From: an uncultured Lachnospiraceae bacterium
Lineage (GTDB): Bacteria; Bacillota; Clostridia; Lachnospirales; Lachnospiraceae
DNA: 5,146 bases
Direction of reading: 5' to 3'
Assembly (NCBI GenBank): GCA_947003375.1
Contig: CAMQOJ010000334.1
Span: 1 to 5,146, forward strand
Below are positions 4,855-5,146 of this stretch, in pieces. Each line of letters starts with the position of its first letter. Positions within the stretch are counted from its first letter, which is position 1. The notes under the pieces were generated by a model. It saw nothing but the letters and a program-made list of their open reading frames with translations. It was not told where the DNA came from and did no database searches. The translations under genes and the position numbers were made by a program.

Positions 4855-5146
4855 TCAGCATAGCTTGAAGCCCATCCCCCAGACGGTCTGGATATAGCTG
4901 TCCGTACCGCTCTCTTTCAGCTTCGCGCGGATATTGCTGATGTGGACATTGATGGTCTTGTCCTCGGCCAGGTATTCCTCCCCCCAGGCGTACTCATAGA
5001 TCATCTGCTTGGAGAATACCCTCTTGGGATTCCGGATCAGCAGCTCTAATATCAGGAACTCATGCCGCGTCAGCAGGATCGGCATCCCCGCGGCAGTCAT
5101 CTCCTGCCTGTCCGGGTGCAGCGTCCATTCCCGGTAGGTGTAGACC
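4855..5146 (-). CDS. OmpR/PhoB-family response regulator, DNA-binding domain (partial, 5' end beyond window)
   Basis: The visible 96 codons encode the C-terminal winged-helix effector domain of a response regulator. The order is typical: a first beta strand region (YTYREWTLHPDRQ), then ILLTRHEFLILELLIRNPKRVFSKQMIYEYAWG, the recognition helix in DKTINVHISNIRAKLKE and the final hairpin YIQTVWGMGFKL. The reading frame runs open to the window edge, so the receiver domain and start codon lie outside; full family length is about 220-230 residues. The internal ATG at 5098-5100 is not the start, because conserved domain residues precede it. It is the first visible gene of the leftward unit and the natural partner of the kinase at 2056-2946. 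Its likely target is the 11-bp repeat array directly after its stop codon. Confidence 0.93.
   Translation of the reverse strand, partial: VYTYREWTLHPDRQEMTAAGMPILLTRHEFLILELLIRNPKRVFSKQMIYEYAWGEEYLAEDKTINVHISNIRAKLKESGTDSYIQTVWGMGFKLC

Noticed and set aside
1..5146. CRISPR arrays, tRNA or rRNA genes, riboswitches.
   Set aside because: I saw no regularly spaced repeat arrays, tRNA-like cloverleaf sequences, rRNA segments or recognisable riboswitch cores when reading both strands.

Overview
The window looks like one end of a draft or metagenomic contig from a gut-type Firmicute, most likely class Clostridia near Lachnospiraceae. This rests on the sequence of ribosomal protein S21, the style of the D,D-carboxypeptidase, purine-rich Shine-Dalgarno sites, sigma-A type promoter elements and a BcrA-type ABC transporter linked to a two-component system. 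No taxonomic search was possible, so the assignment is inference. Bases 1-48 are not genomic: they read as Illumina P5 tail, an 8-base index and the Nextera read-1/mosaic-end adapter, so the biological sequence starts at base 49.

Layout. (i) 49-655, minus: the N-terminal half of a secreted penicillin-binding D-alanyl-D-alanine carboxypeptidase, cut off by the contig end. (ii) 800-976, minus: rpsU (S21), with a near-consensus promoter at 1065-1092 and a strong GC-rich hairpin after its stop. (iii) 977-1290: a divergent intergenic region holding the rpsU promoter and, on the other strand, a weaker candidate promoter with inverted repeats. (iv) 1291-1960, plus: a two-gene MNT/HEPN cassette (minimal nucleotidyltransferase and HI0074/HepT-type partner) with all hallmark motifs. 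It overlaps by 14 bases and looks AT-richer than the genes to its right. (v) 1961-2055: a convergent intergenic region with hairpins. (vi) 2056-5146, minus: a four-gene unit transcribed leftward as response regulator (partial, running off the right edge), ABC ATPase, ABC-2 permease and sensor kinase.

How the genes work together. The right-hand unit has the logic of peptide-antibiotic (bacitracin/lantibiotic) sensing and self-protection modules. A membrane kinase with almost no extracellular part phosphorylates an OmpR/PhoB-type regulator, which presumably drives expression of the adjacent BcrAB/LanFE-like exporter. The 89-base gap between regulator and ATPase holds four imperfect 11-bp tandem repeats, a good candidate for the regulator's binding array. 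The substrate cannot be read from the sequence. The MNT/HEPN pair is a candidate toxin-antitoxin system, in which the nucleotidyltransferase would silence the HEPN RNase by AMPylating the tyrosine in its RX4HXY motif.

I did not find a clearly new class of system. The most useful points are the adapter chimera at the left end, the tandem repeat array at 4809-4852 and the complete MNT/HEPN cassette with symmetric elements around its putative promoter.
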